64,000 nt of DNA from Massilia sp. IC2-278 (GCF_020708045.1 NZ_JAJFES010000001.1:1054001-1118000), one strand, 5' to 3'. Shown: positions 1 through 8,310, numbered from the stretch's first letter. Numbers and translations are program-made. The notes: generated from the letters alone by a model not told the origin.

Positions 1-2
1 TG

Positions 3-119
3 TTCACGCCGCAAATCGGCGTCAAGCTGCGCTACGTGAACGACGAGTTCAAGGAAAAAACCTACGGCGGCAAGGTCAAGGGCGACCACGCCGGCATCTT
101 CGCCAACTTCTATTTTTAA
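3..119 (+). CDS. 3' end of an outer-membrane protein gene (partial)
   Basis: Only the last 38 codons lie in the window; the gene begins off the left edge. The peptide alternates polar and hydrophobic residues and ends in ANFYF followed by TAA. A terminal aromatic residue, usually Phe, is the recognised C-terminal signature of outer-membrane beta-barrels handled by the Bam complex. The tail with GDHAGIFANFYF resembles Tsx-like nucleoside channels, but this is from memory and too short to rely on. It ends 48 bp before a LysR-type regulator on the same strand. Confidence 0.6.
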   Translation, partial: FTPQIGVKLRYVNDEFKEKTYGGKVKGDHAGIFANFYF

Positions 120-167
120 AGTAGCGAGGCGGCCGGCACTCTCGCCGCCTTTCGCTATCATCCAAGC

Positions 168-1085
168 ATGTTGAAACTCAGCCTCGACGCCCTGCTCACC
201 GTCGACACCATCGCCCGGCGCGGCTCCTTTGCGGCCGCCGCCAAGGAATTGTTCCGGGTGCCGTCGACGATTTCCTACACCGTGGCCAAGCTCGAGGAAG
301 ACCTGGGCGTGCAGTTGTTCGAGCGCTTCGGCCCGCGCGTGGCGCTCACCGAAGCCGGCGAGGAACTGCTGAAGGAAGGCCGCTACCTGCTCAAGGCAGC
401 CGGCGACCTGGAGCGGCGCGTGCGGCGCGTAGCCTCGGGCTGGGAAACCGAATTCACGATCGCCATCGACTCGATGCTCGACCCGTGCGCGCTGATGCCC
501 GATGTCCAGGCCTTCTACGAGGTGGCGGACCAGACCCGCCTGCGCCTGCTGAAGGAAGCCCTGTCCGGCACCTGGGAAGCCCTGCTCGACCGCCGCGCCG
601 ACCTGCTGGTGGGCGCGGCCGGCAGCGGACCCTCGGGCGGCGGCTATAGCTCGATGCCGCTGGCCACCGTGTCGTTCGCCTTCGTCGTGGCGCCCGCGCA
701 TCCCCTCGCCGGCATCGACCGTACCCTGTCGAAGGCCGATCTTGCCGCCTACCGCGCGGTGTCGGTGTCGGATTCGGCGCGCCAGCTGCAGGCGCGCACG
801 GTCGGCCTGCTGTTCGGCCAGGACACCCTGGCAGTGCCCGACATGCAGACCAAGTACGACTACCAGCGCGCCGGCCTCGGTTTCGGCTTCCTGCCCGAAC
901 CCTGGGTGCGCGAGGACGTGGCCGAGGGCCGCCTGGTGGTGAAAACAGTGGACGAACCGAAGCCGGACGAAACCCTGCACCTGGCCTGGCGCACCGGCGA
1001 GGAAGGCGCGGCGCTGGCCTGGTGGAAGGCGCGCATGCGCGACGGCGCCACCGTGACGGCCATGCTGCAGCGCGGCCCGCGTTGA
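168..1085 (+). CDS. LysR-family transcriptional regulator
   Basis: The product has 305 residues, the usual LysR length. Residues 1-65 form the N-terminal winged helix-turn-helix (FAAAAKELFRVPSTISYTVAKLEEDLG), and residues about 90-300 form the effector-binding periplasmic-binding-protein-like domain. The N-terminal pattern, with SYTVAKLE instead of the commoner SRAI, resembles the YhaJ-type branch of LysR. The ATG at 168 is the only start that gives a complete helix-turn-helix. It precedes an alpha/beta hydrolase on the same strand by 79 bp, so regulation of that gene is possible. The effector is unknown. Confidence 0.93.
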   Translation: MLKLSLDALLTVDTIARRGSFAAAAKELFRVPSTISYTVAKLEEDLGVQLFERFGPRVALTEAGEELLKEGRYLLKAAGDLERRVRRVASGWETEFTIAIDSMLDPCALMPDVQAFYEVADQTRLRLLKEALSGTWEALLDRRADLLVGAAGSGPSGGGYSSMPLATVSFAFVVAPAHPLAGIDRTLSKADLAAYRAVSVSDSARQLQARTVGLLFGQDTLAVPDMQTKYDYQRAGLGFGFLPEPWVREDVAEGRLVVKTVDEPKPDETLHLAWRTGEEGAALAWWKARMRDGATVTAMLQRGPR

Positions 1086-1094
1086 GCGCACGAT

Positions 1095-1122
1095 AAAAAA
1101 AGCGCCGAACGTTTGGCGGCGC
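1095..1122 (-). terminator. stem-loop with a T-tract on the minus strand
   Basis: GCGCCG (1102-1107) pairs with CGGCGC (1117-1122). Read on the minus strand the stem is followed by seven T residues. No minus-strand gene ends here, so it may block antisense transcription, or it may simply be a hairpin between the LysR gene and the hydrolase. Confidence 0.35.
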
Positions 1123-1164
1123 GCCGGGTCCAATCGCATGAGCTAACGATCTTGCGAGGACGCC

Positions 1165-2013
1165 ATGACCACCAGCACGAGCACTGACTCCGGCAACACC
1201 GTCACCACCCGCGACGGCACCGCCATCTACTACAAGGACTGGGGCCAGGGAACGCCCGTGGTCTTTTCCCACGGCTGGCCGCTGCAGGGCGACGCCTGGG
1301 AAGACCAGATGCTGTTCCTGGCCGAGCGCGGCTACCGCGTCATCGCCCACGACCGCCGCGGCCACGGCTTCTCAGGCAAGCCCTGGGACGGCAACCACAT
1401 GGACACCTACGCCGACGACCTGGCCACCCTGCTCGACGCGCTCGACCTGCGCGGCGCGGTGCTGGTCGGCCACTCCACCGGCGGCGGCGAAGTCACGCGC
1501 TACATCGGCCGCCACGGCACGGCGCGCGTAGCCAAGGCCGTGCTGATCAGCGCGGTGCCGCCGCAGATGCTGCGCACCGACAGCAACCCCGAAGGCTTGC
1601 CGATGGAGGTGTTCGACGCCATCCGCGCCGGCGTGCTCGCCGACCGCTCGCAATACTTCAAGGACCTGGCCCTGCCGTTCTACGGCTACAACCGGCCGGG
1701 CGCGACGCCCTCGCAGGGCGTGATCGACACCTTCTGGCTGCAGGGCATGCAATGCAGCATCCGCAGCGCCCATGCCTGCATCGCCCAGTTCTCGGAAACC
1801 GACTTCACGGCCGACCTGGCCAAGATGACGATCCCGACCCTGCTGCTGCACGGCGACGACGACCAGATCGTACCGATCGTCGCCAGCGCCCGGCGTTCGG
1901 TGGAACTGCTGCCGCAGGCGCGCCTGGTCGTCTACGAAGGCGCGCCGCACGGCATCCCGACCACGCACAAGGAGCGCATCAACGCCGACTTGCTCGACTT
2001 CCTGCGCTCCTGA
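1165..2013 (+). CDS. alpha/beta hydrolase, non-haem chloroperoxidase type
   Basis: The 282-residue protein has the features of the cofactor-free haloperoxidase/esterase branch of alpha/beta hydrolases. There is an oxyanion region [11 protein letters not shown] (about 35-45), a nucleophile elbow GHSTGGG with Ser about 104, an acid in [12 protein letters not shown] and a late His in APHGIP. Such enzymes hydrolyse esters and can form peracids; the true substrate cannot be read from the sequence. There is no signal peptide, so it is cytoplasmic. The ATG at 1165 has GAGGA a few bases upstream. Confidence 0.92.
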   Translation: MTTSTSTDSGNTVTTRDGTAIYYKDWGQGTPVVFSHGWPLQGDAWEDQMLFLAERGYRVIAHDRRGHGFSGKPWDGNHMDTYADDLATLLDALDLRGAVLVGHSTGGGEVTRYIGRHGTARVAKAVLISAVPPQMLRTDSNPEGLPMEVFDAIRAGVLADRSQYFKDLALPFYGYNRPGATPSQGVIDTFWLQGMQCSIRSAHACIAQFSETDFTADLAKMTIPTLLLHGDDDQIVPIVASARRSVELLPQARLVVYEGAPHGIPTTHKERINADLLDFLRS

Positions 2014-2065
2014 CCGCGGCCGATGAAAAACGCGCCAGCCACGATTGCCGGTGCCAGCGCGCTTT

Positions 2066-2162
2066 ACGGTGGGTTCTCGAACCCACCCTTGTCACCACCG
2101 GCCCGCTACCACGTGTAGGGTGGGTTCTCGAACCCACCATTCACCACCGGCTTGCTACCACT
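2066..2162 (+). repeat. two tandem copies of an intergenic palindrome
   Basis: A unit of about 50 bp occurs twice. Each copy starts with the perfect hairpin GGTGGGTT-CTCG-AACCCACC (2068-2087 and 2119-2138) and continues with a CACCACCGG...GCTACCAC tail. It lies between convergent genes, where it could end transcription from both sides. The second copy is preceded by TAGGG, linking it to the GTAGGGTGG palindromes at 6028 and 32480. Confidence 0.8.
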
Positions 2163-2163
2163 C

Positions 2164-2865
2164 TCAGTGCGGCAAATCGAACAGCAGCACTTCGGCATTG
2201 TCTGCCCCATTCAGGGTGATGGCCGCTTCATCGTCCACCCGTACCGCATCGCCAGCCTTCAGTGCGATCCCGTTCACGCTCAGCGCACCCTGGGCGACGT
2301 GCAGGTAGCCGATGCGCCCAGCCTGCAGCGGGAAGCTGACCTCATCGCCGCCGGTCAGGATGCCGGCATACAGCGCCGCGTCCTGGCGGATCGTGACCGA
2401 GCCCTCGCGGCCATCGCTGGACGCCACCAGGCGCAGGCGGCCCAGCTTCGACGCGCGGTCGAAGTGCTTTTCTTCGTAGCCGGCCGGAGCGCCGACCTGG
2501 TTCGGCTGGATCCAGATCTGCAGGAAATGCACCGGATCGGTCTTCGAGCCATTGAACTCGCTGTGCACCACACCCTTGCCCGCGCTCATGCGCTGCACGT
2601 CACCATAGCGCAGCACCGAACCGTTGCCCATGCTGTCCTTGTGTTCCAGTGCGCCGTCGAGGACGTAGGAGATGATTTCCATGTCGCGGTGGCCGTGGGC
2701 ATCGAAGCCGCGGCCAGCCTGCACCCGGTCTTCGTTGATCACGCGCAGCGGACCGACGCCCATGTGGGCCGGGTCGTGATAGTGCCCGAACGAGAAGGTG
2801 TGCTTCGAGTCCAGCCAACCCAGGTTGGCGATGCCGCGTTCTTCGCTTTTACGTACTTTCAACAT
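2164..2865 (-). CDS. pirin family protein (YhaK-like bicupin)
   Basis: The 233-residue product is a two-cupin pirin. The N-terminal cupin contains the metal-site residues: His-x-His in FDAHGHRDMEIISYVL and a later His/Glu pair in GKGVVHSEF. Family members bind Fe(II) or a related metal, and some show quercetin 2,3-dioxygenase activity; others act as redox sensors. A longer reading frame starts further upstream, but the ATG at 2865 has AGGAG at good spacing and begins with the usual family start MLKVRKSEERG. It is transcribed in the same direction as the flavin-reductase-like gene, about 180 bp downstream of it, so it probably has its own promoter. Confidence 0.93.
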   Translation of the reverse strand: MLKVRKSEERGIANLGWLDSKHTFSFGHYHDPAHMGVGPLRVINEDRVQAGRGFDAHGHRDMEIISYVLDGALEHKDSMGNGSVLRYGDVQRMSAGKGVVHSEFNGSKTDPVHFLQIWIQPNQVGAPAGYEEKHFDRASKLGRLRLVASSDGREGSVTIRQDAALYAGILTGGDEVSFPLQAGRIGYLHVAQGALSVNGIALKAGDAVRVDDEAAITLNGADNAEVLLFDLPH

Positions 2866-3048
2866 GATGCGCTCCTGTTCTTGTGGGCCGTTCGAAGGGT
2901 TCGAACATCTGCGCCGGTATCTGCTTCGCTTCACCGTGTGCGCCGTGGCCGCGTTGTCGATGGAGTCATTATGCGATGCCGGAGCGGGAACAAAAAGCGA
3001 GTAGTTTGCCGTCCTATCGTCGAAATTTTCGAACGCCGGCAGGAAGCC

Positions 3049-3648
3049 TTATTCGTCGTCCGTCGACCGCGCCGCCATCGGCTCGCCGATCGCATAGAAA
3101 TGGCCGCCCGCCACGTGGTGGATGCTGCGCCATTCGGGACCGGCGCTCTCGAATTCCCAGTGGCCATTGCGGAAAACGCGGTCATCCGCCCAGGCAGCCG
3201 TGACTTCGCCGATGAACAGATCGTAGACCTGCTGATTGTGCGGCTCCGGCAGCAGCCGGCATTCGAGCCAGGCCGAGCAGCCGGCCACGTAGGGCATGCC
3301 GCTGGCGCCAAGACGCATCAGCTCGACGCCGATGGCATCCAGCTTGCCGGGCTCGCTCGCGCGGCTGCGTGTACCGACCTCGTGCGTCAGCTGGAGCAGT
3401 TGCGCCGTCGGCACCTGGATCACGAAGCTGCCGCTGGCCTCGATCAGTTCGCGCGTCAGGGTACTCTTGTCGAGCACCACGGTCAGCTTCGGCGGCGCGA
3501 AGTCGAGGGCGCAGGCCCAGGCCGCGGCCATGACGTTGTCGACGCCGGCGTGGTGGGCCGAGACCAGCACGGTCGGCCCGTGGGTCAGCAGGCGGTAGGC
3601 TTTGTCGAGCGGGACAGGCTGGATATGTTCATTCATTGTCGATTCCAT
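3049..3648 (-). CDS. flavin reductase-like domain protein
   Basis: The 199-residue protein matches the FMN-binding split-barrel flavin reductase-like family (flavoredoxin/DUF447 type). The N-terminal region runs YRLLTHGPTVLVSA and is followed by a typical LTVVLDKSTLTRELIEASG strand-helix. It probably binds FMN and reduces a flavin or a small substrate. Its start lies 6 bp after the stop of the LysR gene, so the two are likely co-transcribed. The start at 3648 has no strong ribosome binding site; an ATG four codons later is an alternative. Confidence 0.85.
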   Translation of the reverse strand: MESTMNEHIQPVPLDKAYRLLTHGPTVLVSAHHAGVDNVMAAAWACALDFAPPKLTVVLDKSTLTRELIEASGSFVIQVPTAQLLQLTHEVGTRSRASEPGKLDAIGVELMRLGASGMPYVAGCSAWLECRLLPEPHNQQVYDLFIGEVTAAWADDRVFRNGHWEFESAGPEWRSIHHVAGGHFYAIGEPMAARSTDDE

Positions 3649-3654
3649 GTTCGG

Positions 3655-4581
3655 TCAAAGGTGCAATTGCGGGTGGGAGGCGAACAGCGCCTCGATCCAG
3701 GCGCCAAAGACGCGCAGCTTGGGCGCCGCCATCTGCCCCTTAGCATAGACCAGCGAGACCGGCATCGCCGCACACGGGTAGTCGGGGAGCAGCGCCACCA
3801 GCGCGCCGCTGTCCAGGTGCGGCGCGACCTGGTAGCTGGCCGCCTGGATCAGGCCCAGGCCCTGCAGGCCGGCGCAGACGTAGGCGTCGGCATCGTTGAC
3901 CGATACCGGGCCAGTGAAATTGAAGCGCCGCACCGCGCCATCGACCTCGAAGTCCCAGTCGAAGGGCCGGCCGGTGCGGCCCGAAAAATGCACGACTGCC
4001 TGGTGCTTGCCGAGGTCGTCCAGGGCCGTGGGCGTGCCGTGGCGCGCCAGGTAGGATGGCGCCGCGCAGGTGACGAAGCGCATGCTGCCGACGCGGCGGC
4101 CGACCAGGGCCGAATCGTCGAGTTCTCCCACGCGCAGCGCGCAGTCGATGCCGTCGCGGTTCAGGTCGGCCAGGCGGTCGCTCAGGCCGACCACCAGCTC
4201 CACGTCCGGATAGGCGGCATGGAACTCGCCCAGGCGCGGCATGACCACGTTGCGGCCGAGGGCGCCGGGCAGCTCGACGCGCAGGCGGCCCTGGGGCGGC
4301 GCACCGTCCGCCCGGAACGGCGCTTCCGCCGCATCGAGGGCGGCCAGGATCTCCCGGCAGCGTTCGTAGTAGTCGGCGCCGTCGGTGGTGAGCGACAGGC
4401 TGCGCGTGGTGCGCTGCAGGAGCTTGCGGCCCAGGTAGGCCTCGAGGTTCTGCATGGTCGCCGTCAGCGAGGCGCGCGGCAGGTCCAGGCTTTCGGCGGC
4501 GCGCGAAAAACTCCTGGCTTCGACGATGCGGACAAAGGTCTGCATGGCTTTGATACGGTCCAAATCACCTCTCCCCAGCAT
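3655..4581 (-). CDS. LysR-family transcriptional regulator, divergent from an MFS gene
   Basis: The 308-residue protein has a LysR helix-turn-helix at about 10-70 (ARSFSRAAESLDLPRASLTATMQNLE), then a substrate-binding domain. It belongs to the group that begins DRIKAMQTFVRIVE and commonly controls a divergent transporter or oxidoreductase. It is divergent from the MFS gene at 4694, with 112 bp between starts, and followed within 6 bp by the flavin-reductase-like gene. It is therefore the obvious candidate regulator for both. Confidence 0.93.
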   Translation of the reverse strand: MLGRGDLDRIKAMQTFVRIVEARSFSRAAESLDLPRASLTATMQNLEAYLGRKLLQRTTRSLSLTTDGADYYERCREILAALDAAEAPFRADGAPPQGRLRVELPGALGRNVVMPRLGEFHAAYPDVELVVGLSDRLADLNRDGIDCALRVGELDDSALVGRRVGSMRFVTCAAPSYLARHGTPTALDDLGKHQAVVHFSGRTGRPFDWDFEVDGAVRRFNFTGPVSVNDADAYVCAGLQGLGLIQAASYQVAPHLDSGALVALLPDYPCAAMPVSLVYAKGQMAAPKLRVFGAWIEALFASHPQLHL

Positions 4582-4657
4582 GGCGCTGATTGTTCAGATA
4601 AGATGAATTGTAAGGGAGGCTGGGCAGCTGATTATCTTTCGCCCCAGACTTTCTAGA

Positions 4658-4678
4658 ATGGACACATCGCATGTCCAT
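4658..4678 (+). promoter_or_regulatory. inverted repeat in the MFS leader, candidate operator
   Basis: ATGGACA (4658-4664) and TGTCCAT (4672-4678) form a perfect 7-bp inverted repeat with a 7-base spacer, 16 bp before the MFS start and just upstream of its AGGAG. It could be the site of the divergent LysR regulator, though LysR sites normally lie further upstream of the promoter. Confidence 0.45.
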
Positions 4679-4693
4679 ACCACAGGAGAATCC

Positions 4694-5911
4694 ATGAACC
4701 ACCCCACGACACACGGCGCCGACATCGCGCCCGGCATGGTGCGCCTGCTGGCGCTTGCCGCCGGCCTGATCGTCGCCAACCTGTATTACTCGCAAACCCT
4801 GGTCGGCCCGATCGCCGCCAGCACCGGCCTGTCGCTCGACGCTGCCGGCCTGATCGTCACGCTGACCCAGATCGGCTACGCGCTCGGCCTGTTCTTCATC
4901 GTGCCGCTCGGCGACCTGCTGGAAAACCGCCAGCTGGTCTTCGTCCTGCTGCTCGGCACCGCCGCCGCCCTGGCCTGCGCCGCCCTGAGCAGCAACGCCT
5001 GGCTGTTCCTCGGCAGTTCGCTCGCCATTGGCCTCGGTTCGGTGGCGGCCCAGGTGCTGGTGCCCTTTGCCGCCCACCTGTCGCGCGAAGAGACGCGCGG
5101 CCACACGGTCGGCAAGGTGGTCAGCGGCCTGCTGCTGGGGATCATGCTGGCGCGCCCCGCTGCCAGCCTGGTGGCCGACCATGGCGGCTGGCACACCGTG
5201 TTCGGCGCCGCCGCCATCATCGTGATGGTGCTGGCCTTTGTGCTGCGCACCCGCCTGCCCGAGCGCCAGCCCGCGCACAGCATGTCCTACGGCCGCCTGA
5301 TCGCCTCGCTGGGCAGCCTGTTCGCCAGCACCCCGGTGCTGCGCCGCCGCGCCGCCTACCACGCCGCCATGTTCGCCTGCTTCAGCCTGTTCTGGACCGT
5401 CACCCCGATGCTGCTTGCCGGGCCGGCATTCCACCTGTCGCAGACCGGCATCGCCATCTTCGCCCTGGTGGGCGTCTCGGGCGCCGTGGCTTCGCCGATC
5501 GCCGGCAAGCTGGCCGACCGCGGCCATACCCTGCCCGCCACCGCGGTGGCCATGCTACTGGCGATCAGCGGCTTCGCCCTGCCACTGTTCGCCCCGGATT
5601 CACGCAACATCGCCCTGGCCCTGCTGGTGATCGCCTCGATCGTGATCGACATGGGCGTGGCCGCCAACATGGTGCTGGGCCAACGCGCGATCTTCTCGCT
5701 GCCGGCGGAAGTGCGCAGCCGCCTGAATGGGCTGTACTTCTCGCTGTTCTTCGTCGGCGGCGCGGTGGGTTCGGCGGCCGGCGGCTGGGTGTATTCGCAA
5801 TACGGCTGGCATGCCGCGCTGTTGCTCGGCACGGCTTTCCCGGCCGTTGCTCTGCTCTACTGGGCCAGTGAGCTGATGGCCAGCACCAGGACCGTGCGCG
5901 AGACCGTGTAG
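4694..5911 (+). CDS. MFS transporter (drug or sugar efflux type)
   Basis: The 405-residue protein has about 12 hydrophobic helices in two halves. The loop between helices 2 and 3 reads PLGDLLENRQLVF, a variant of the MFS signature, and the second half has a matching GKLADRGHTLPA loop. It is a proton-driven inner-membrane exporter; the substrate is unknown. The start at 4694 is chosen over an in-frame ATG at 4658 because AGGAG precedes it and the 4658 ATG lies within the inverted repeat. Its stop is only 13 bp from the remnant of a DUF455 gene end on the other strand. Confidence 0.93.
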   Translation: MNHPTTHGADIAPGMVRLLALAAGLIVANLYYSQTLVGPIAASTGLSLDAAGLIVTLTQIGYALGLFFIVPLGDLLENRQLVFVLLLGTAAALACAALSSNAWLFLGSSLAIGLGSVAAQVLVPFAAHLSREETRGHTVGKVVSGLLLGIMLARPAASLVADHGGWHTVFGAAAIIVMVLAFVLRTRLPERQPAHSMSYGRLIASLGSLFASTPVLRRRAAYHAAMFACFSLFWTVTPMLLAGPAFHLSQTGIAIFALVGVSGAVASPIAGKLADRGHTLPATAVAMLLAISGFALPLFAPDSRNIALALLVIASIVIDMGVAANMVLGQRAIFSLPAEVRSRLNGLYFSLFFVGGAVGSAAGGWVYSQYGWHAALLLGTAFPAVALLYWASELMASTRTVRETV

Positions 5912-5923
5912 GGCGGGCCGCGC

Positions 5924-6013
5924 TCAACCGAAGCGCGCCAACTCCGCTGCGATGAAGCCCGCTCCCCGGCGGGCTTCGAAATTGAGCCGCCGGCTCAACA
6001 CAGGCGCCCTGTA
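5924..6013 (-). pseudogene. diverged remnant of the 3' end of a DUF455 gene
   Basis: Read on the minus strand, these 90 bases encode 29 residues and a stop that match the last 29 residues of the intact DUF455 protein encoded at 8311-9114. Of 90 bases, 72 are identical with no gap; 20 of 29 residues are identical, including the terminal ELARFG and stop. Homology starts at a Tyr codon and is lost upstream of it, about 15 bp from the palindrome at 6028. There is no start or remaining gene body, so it is a gene fragment. It marks the left border of the island. Confidence 0.85.
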
Positions 6014-6027
6014 GCTTCGCGAAATCC

Positions 6028-6053
6028 GTAGGGTGGACTCCTGAGTCCACGCG
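6028..6053 (+). repeat. GTAGGGTGG palindromic intergenic repeat
   Basis: GTAGG precedes the hairpin GTGGACTC-CT-GAGTCCAC (6033-6050), followed by GCG. The same core occurs in variant form at 2119 and 32480, which fits a dispersed REP-like family. It sits at the inner edge of the island, 15 bp from the end of the DUF455 homology. The rest of 6054-6361 shows no gene. Confidence 0.7.
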
Positions 6054-6318
6054 GTACGACCGGTGCACATCGAAATGAGTAACGTAGTCCCTTAAGGCAT
6101 AGCCGCGCTGACGTCCGCAAGTGCTCCCACGAATAAATTCACAACCGCTTATCCTCATTAAGTCCATGGACGTAATGATGAGCCTTTTAGGACTGGAGCA
6201 TTCAAACAGCACAGGGCTAAGTACCGACCAGCATGCGCCTCATTTTCGGTTTGGAACGCCTGACAAAACCGGTTACTTGCGGTGATAGCAACAAGTCCGT
6301 AGACTGAGCCATTCCGAT

Positions 6319-6345
6319 TGTCTGCTCGCGGCCACAAGCGGACGT
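6319..6345 (+). repeat. recurring GTCTGCT intergenic motif of the island
   Basis: TGTCTGCT followed by a GC-rich loop and AGCGGACG forms an imperfect hairpin upstream of the first island gene. Related sequences lie at 6745-6768 (GGTCTGCTCTGGGCCC) and 7742-7764 (GGTCTGTTTTGGGTCGAC), again in the spacers between island genes. Such GTCTGCTTTGGGTCG palindromes are, from memory, widespread near small accessory genes. A gene-cassette-like arrangement is possible. Confidence 0.45.
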
Positions 6346-6361
6346 CGACTGAAAGCTCAGG

Positions 6362-6685
6362 ATGAACCAAGAAATTAACAAAATCGCAACGAGCTCGATC
6401 CAAGAAGGTCTTGATTTTGCATGCAGCCTTCTCTCCGATGCGATCGCGACTGAGAGCCGATCTGAGCCGGCTAAGGCCGTGCAATTACTTAACGAACTTA
6501 CGAGCTATATCCGATTCCGATATGTCGGCGAAGAGGGGCTCGCATTAGAGAGCCTCTGGTGGCTTGGGCGCATGTGTGATGCTGGGGCATTTCAAAGCAA
6601 CCAGTTTTGGTCGCAGATGAGGTGGCTGGCATCTGCGTGTGGGTTGGAAGGTGAAGATTTGGCGAGACTCGAACTGCCCCAGTAA
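6362..6685 (+). CDS. small hypothetical island protein
   Basis: The predicted product has 107 residues, is acidic and looks helical, with no signal peptide or membrane segment. I do not recognise a family. Codon use is unlike the flanking core genes. It starts at ATG 6362 with a poor ribosome binding site (AGG almost touching the start). It lies first in the island, and its size and company are consistent with an immunity-type protein, but nothing in the sequence proves that. Confidence 0.6.
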   Translation: MNQEINKIATSSIQEGLDFACSLLSDAIATESRSEPAKAVQLLNELTSYIRFRYVGEEGLALESLWWLGRMCDAGAFQSNQFWSQMRWLASACGLEGEDLARLELPQ

Positions 6686-6814
6686 CAAGGTTGATGATCC
6701 GCTCTATAAAGTCGACCGCCGCGCTTGCTGTTGATTCCGGGTTAGGTCTGCTCTGGGCCCGGAGCCGCCTGTCAGGACAGGCAGGGCTTGGCCAATAGCG
6801 GCCATAAGGAACAT

Positions 6815-7246
6815 ATGGAAACGCTGGACAGTTTGCTGGACGAGACATATGAAGACGCAACTTTTCATGATGCAGAACTGTTGTCGTTTGCCGTCGACTT
6901 TCTGCGCGCAACTGCGACGCTCGAGTTCGACATCCAGTGCCGTGTAGCCGCGCCAGACCAACAATTCTCCCTGCAGCGGGGAACGGTTGAGTTTTCTGGG
7001 CTATGTTTTTGGTTGGTTGAGCCAGCACTCTGCCAAACCAGGCCAACGGGCGACTCTTCTTTGTGGATCACCGCAAATGGCCCACTGCCCGACAAACGAC
7101 TGGAGATAAGCAAGATTGTGCCTAGTGCTCTACCTTCCGGTGCCTTCGTGCATTATTTGTATTCGAGTTCAACGAACAGCTTCCTTGTCATCGGCGCCAC
7201 AAACGCGACATTCAACTGGAAGCACGGTGAGACGAATGTTCGCTGA
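6815..7246 (+). CDS. small hypothetical protein, immunity-like fold suspected
   Basis: The 143-residue protein begins METLDSLLDETYEDATFHDAEL. A FHDAxL motif near the N-terminus followed by alternating beta strands (TATLEFDIQCRV, GTVEFSGLCFWLV) is typical of several small immunity-type or DUF families whose opening helix and strand carry HDA. The function is unknown. ATG 6815 is preferred over an earlier in-frame start at 6788 because AAGGA stands four bases before it. There is no export signal. Confidence 0.65.
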   Translation: METLDSLLDETYEDATFHDAELLSFAVDFLRATATLEFDIQCRVAAPDQQFSLQRGTVEFSGLCFWLVEPALCQTRPTGDSSLWITANGPLPDKRLEISKIVPSALPSGAFVHYLYSSSTNSFLVIGATNATFNWKHGETNVR

Positions 7247-7379
7247 GGGAGCGCGCCTGCTTCGGGTTGGATGCGGTTCTTCGTGACAGTCTGCGATTTT
7301 TCCTTCCCGCTGGCCAACTATCCCGAACTAAACGGCCGCCTTGGGCCAGGATCGATTTGACCATCGTACGTAGAGAAAA

Positions 7380-7730
7380 ATGAGAAAGCCCACGTATTTC
7401 AGTCCCAACGAGCAAGCGTCTTTCAACGAACTGCATTCTTGCTGCTGGCAATGTAGTCCTAGCGGGGCACGTTGGTGCTTGCGTAATGGGTTTGATCCAA
7501 ACGCTCAGGACGATCGAGGGTGGACTCCACTGATATGGCTCGTCCGTATGCATGACAAGCACGCGAGAACGCGAAAGAAAATGTTCAGATGGCTCATCCG
7601 AGCCGGCGCCGATATTGAATACCGTACGAAAAGTGGTGACGGTCTTCTTGAGCTGGCTAAAGGTTGCTGTTCAAAAGAATTCTATCGTTTTGTACGTAGC
7701 GAATACCAGCGTCTGACGCACCAGTCATAG
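7380..7730 (+). CDS. ankyrin-repeat protein
   Basis: The 116-residue protein carries two recognisable ankyrin units. One is in residues about 37-55 (GFDPNAQDDRGWTPLIWLV) and the next in about 70-95 (WLIRAGADIEYRTKSGDG). The GADxxxxxxxGxTPL pattern is clear. Ankyrin repeats bind proteins, and single short ankyrin proteins often occur as immunity proteins in toxin loci. The N-terminal part contains CCWQC, giving an unusual run of cysteines. It starts with ATG 7380 just after AGAGAAAA. Confidence 0.78.
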   Translation: MRKPTYFSPNEQASFNELHSCCWQCSPSGARWCLRNGFDPNAQDDRGWTPLIWLVRMHDKHARTRKKMFRWLIRAGADIEYRTKSGDGLLELAKGCCSKEFYRFVRSEYQRLTHQS

Positions 7731-7825
7731 GACTTGGCCAAGGTCTGTTTTGGGTCGACAATGGATGCACCAGACAGGTCTGCTACTGCCCAGACGGTCG
7801 CACGCCCAAGATCACACGGAGTGAA

Positions 7826-8260
7826 ATGGACGAATTACCACACGCAGGCCTTGTGCACGATGGTGCGACACGGAAAAGCATTGATGCTGCTGTCTCTGCC
7901 AGAAATCTGGCATGCGCTTCGAATAATACTCGCTGGGATGAACTCATTAACTATTTCCGTAAGCAAACGGGATGGCGGCCGTCGTATAGGTCCAAGTCGG
8001 TCACAGGCTATATTTCTGGATGGGATGTTGAGTGGTTTTACCATCTGCCGTTTCCGTTTGCGTCGGTTGAGTGGTTCGATATTGCCTTGTATGAGAGCAT
8101 ACCGGCGGAAGGACGGCTTCTTAAACCTAGAGTTATCGACCATACGAAAGATATCTCAAACGCCGTCCAAGCCATTGGCTTCGAATTCGAAGTGCGTGGC
8201 GGTGTGCTTAGGATCTGGGGCTACTTGCCTAAACCGTATGAGGATTTTCTTCCTGCGTAA
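7826..8260 (+). CDS. DUF6678-like small protein
   Basis: The 144-residue product has the pattern RWDELINYFRKQTGWRP, then a WDVEWFYHLPFPF strand and a final LRIWGYLPKPYEDF. I associate this with the DUF6678 family from memory, so the family name is tentative. It has no signal or membrane segment and no known activity. ATG 7826 is preceded by GGAG with four bases between, a good ribosome binding site. It is the last gene of the island and ends 50 bp before the stop of the convergent DUF455 gene. Confidence 0.7.
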   Translation: MDELPHAGLVHDGATRKSIDAAVSARNLACASNNTRWDELINYFRKQTGWRPSYRSKSVTGYISGWDVEWFYHLPFPFASVEWFDIALYESIPAEGRLLKPRVIDHTKDISNAVQAIGFEFEVRGGVLRIWGYLPKPYEDFLPA

Positions 8261-8310
8261 TGTCGGCTTTAGGATGCAAAGCCGCAGCCAGACCAGTGCA
8301 AATCCACCAG

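Larger units (their letters stand above)
6014..8310. mobile_element. accessory island between two DUF455 3' ends
   Basis: The 2.3 kb between the remnant (5924-6013) and the intact DUF455 end (8311-8400) is visibly richer in A and T than its surroundings and uses codons such as TTA, ATA and AGA that neighbours avoid. It holds four small plus-strand genes separated by noncoding stretches of about 95-130 bp. No integrase or transposase is visible. It could be a degraded integrative element or a heterologous segment brought in by recombination at the end of the DUF455 gene. Confidence 0.7.

Noticed and set aside
2152-4656. Plus-strand frame of 834 codons across the pirin, flavin-reductase and LysR genes
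   Set aside because: It covers three well-supported minus-strand genes and encodes no recognisable domain.
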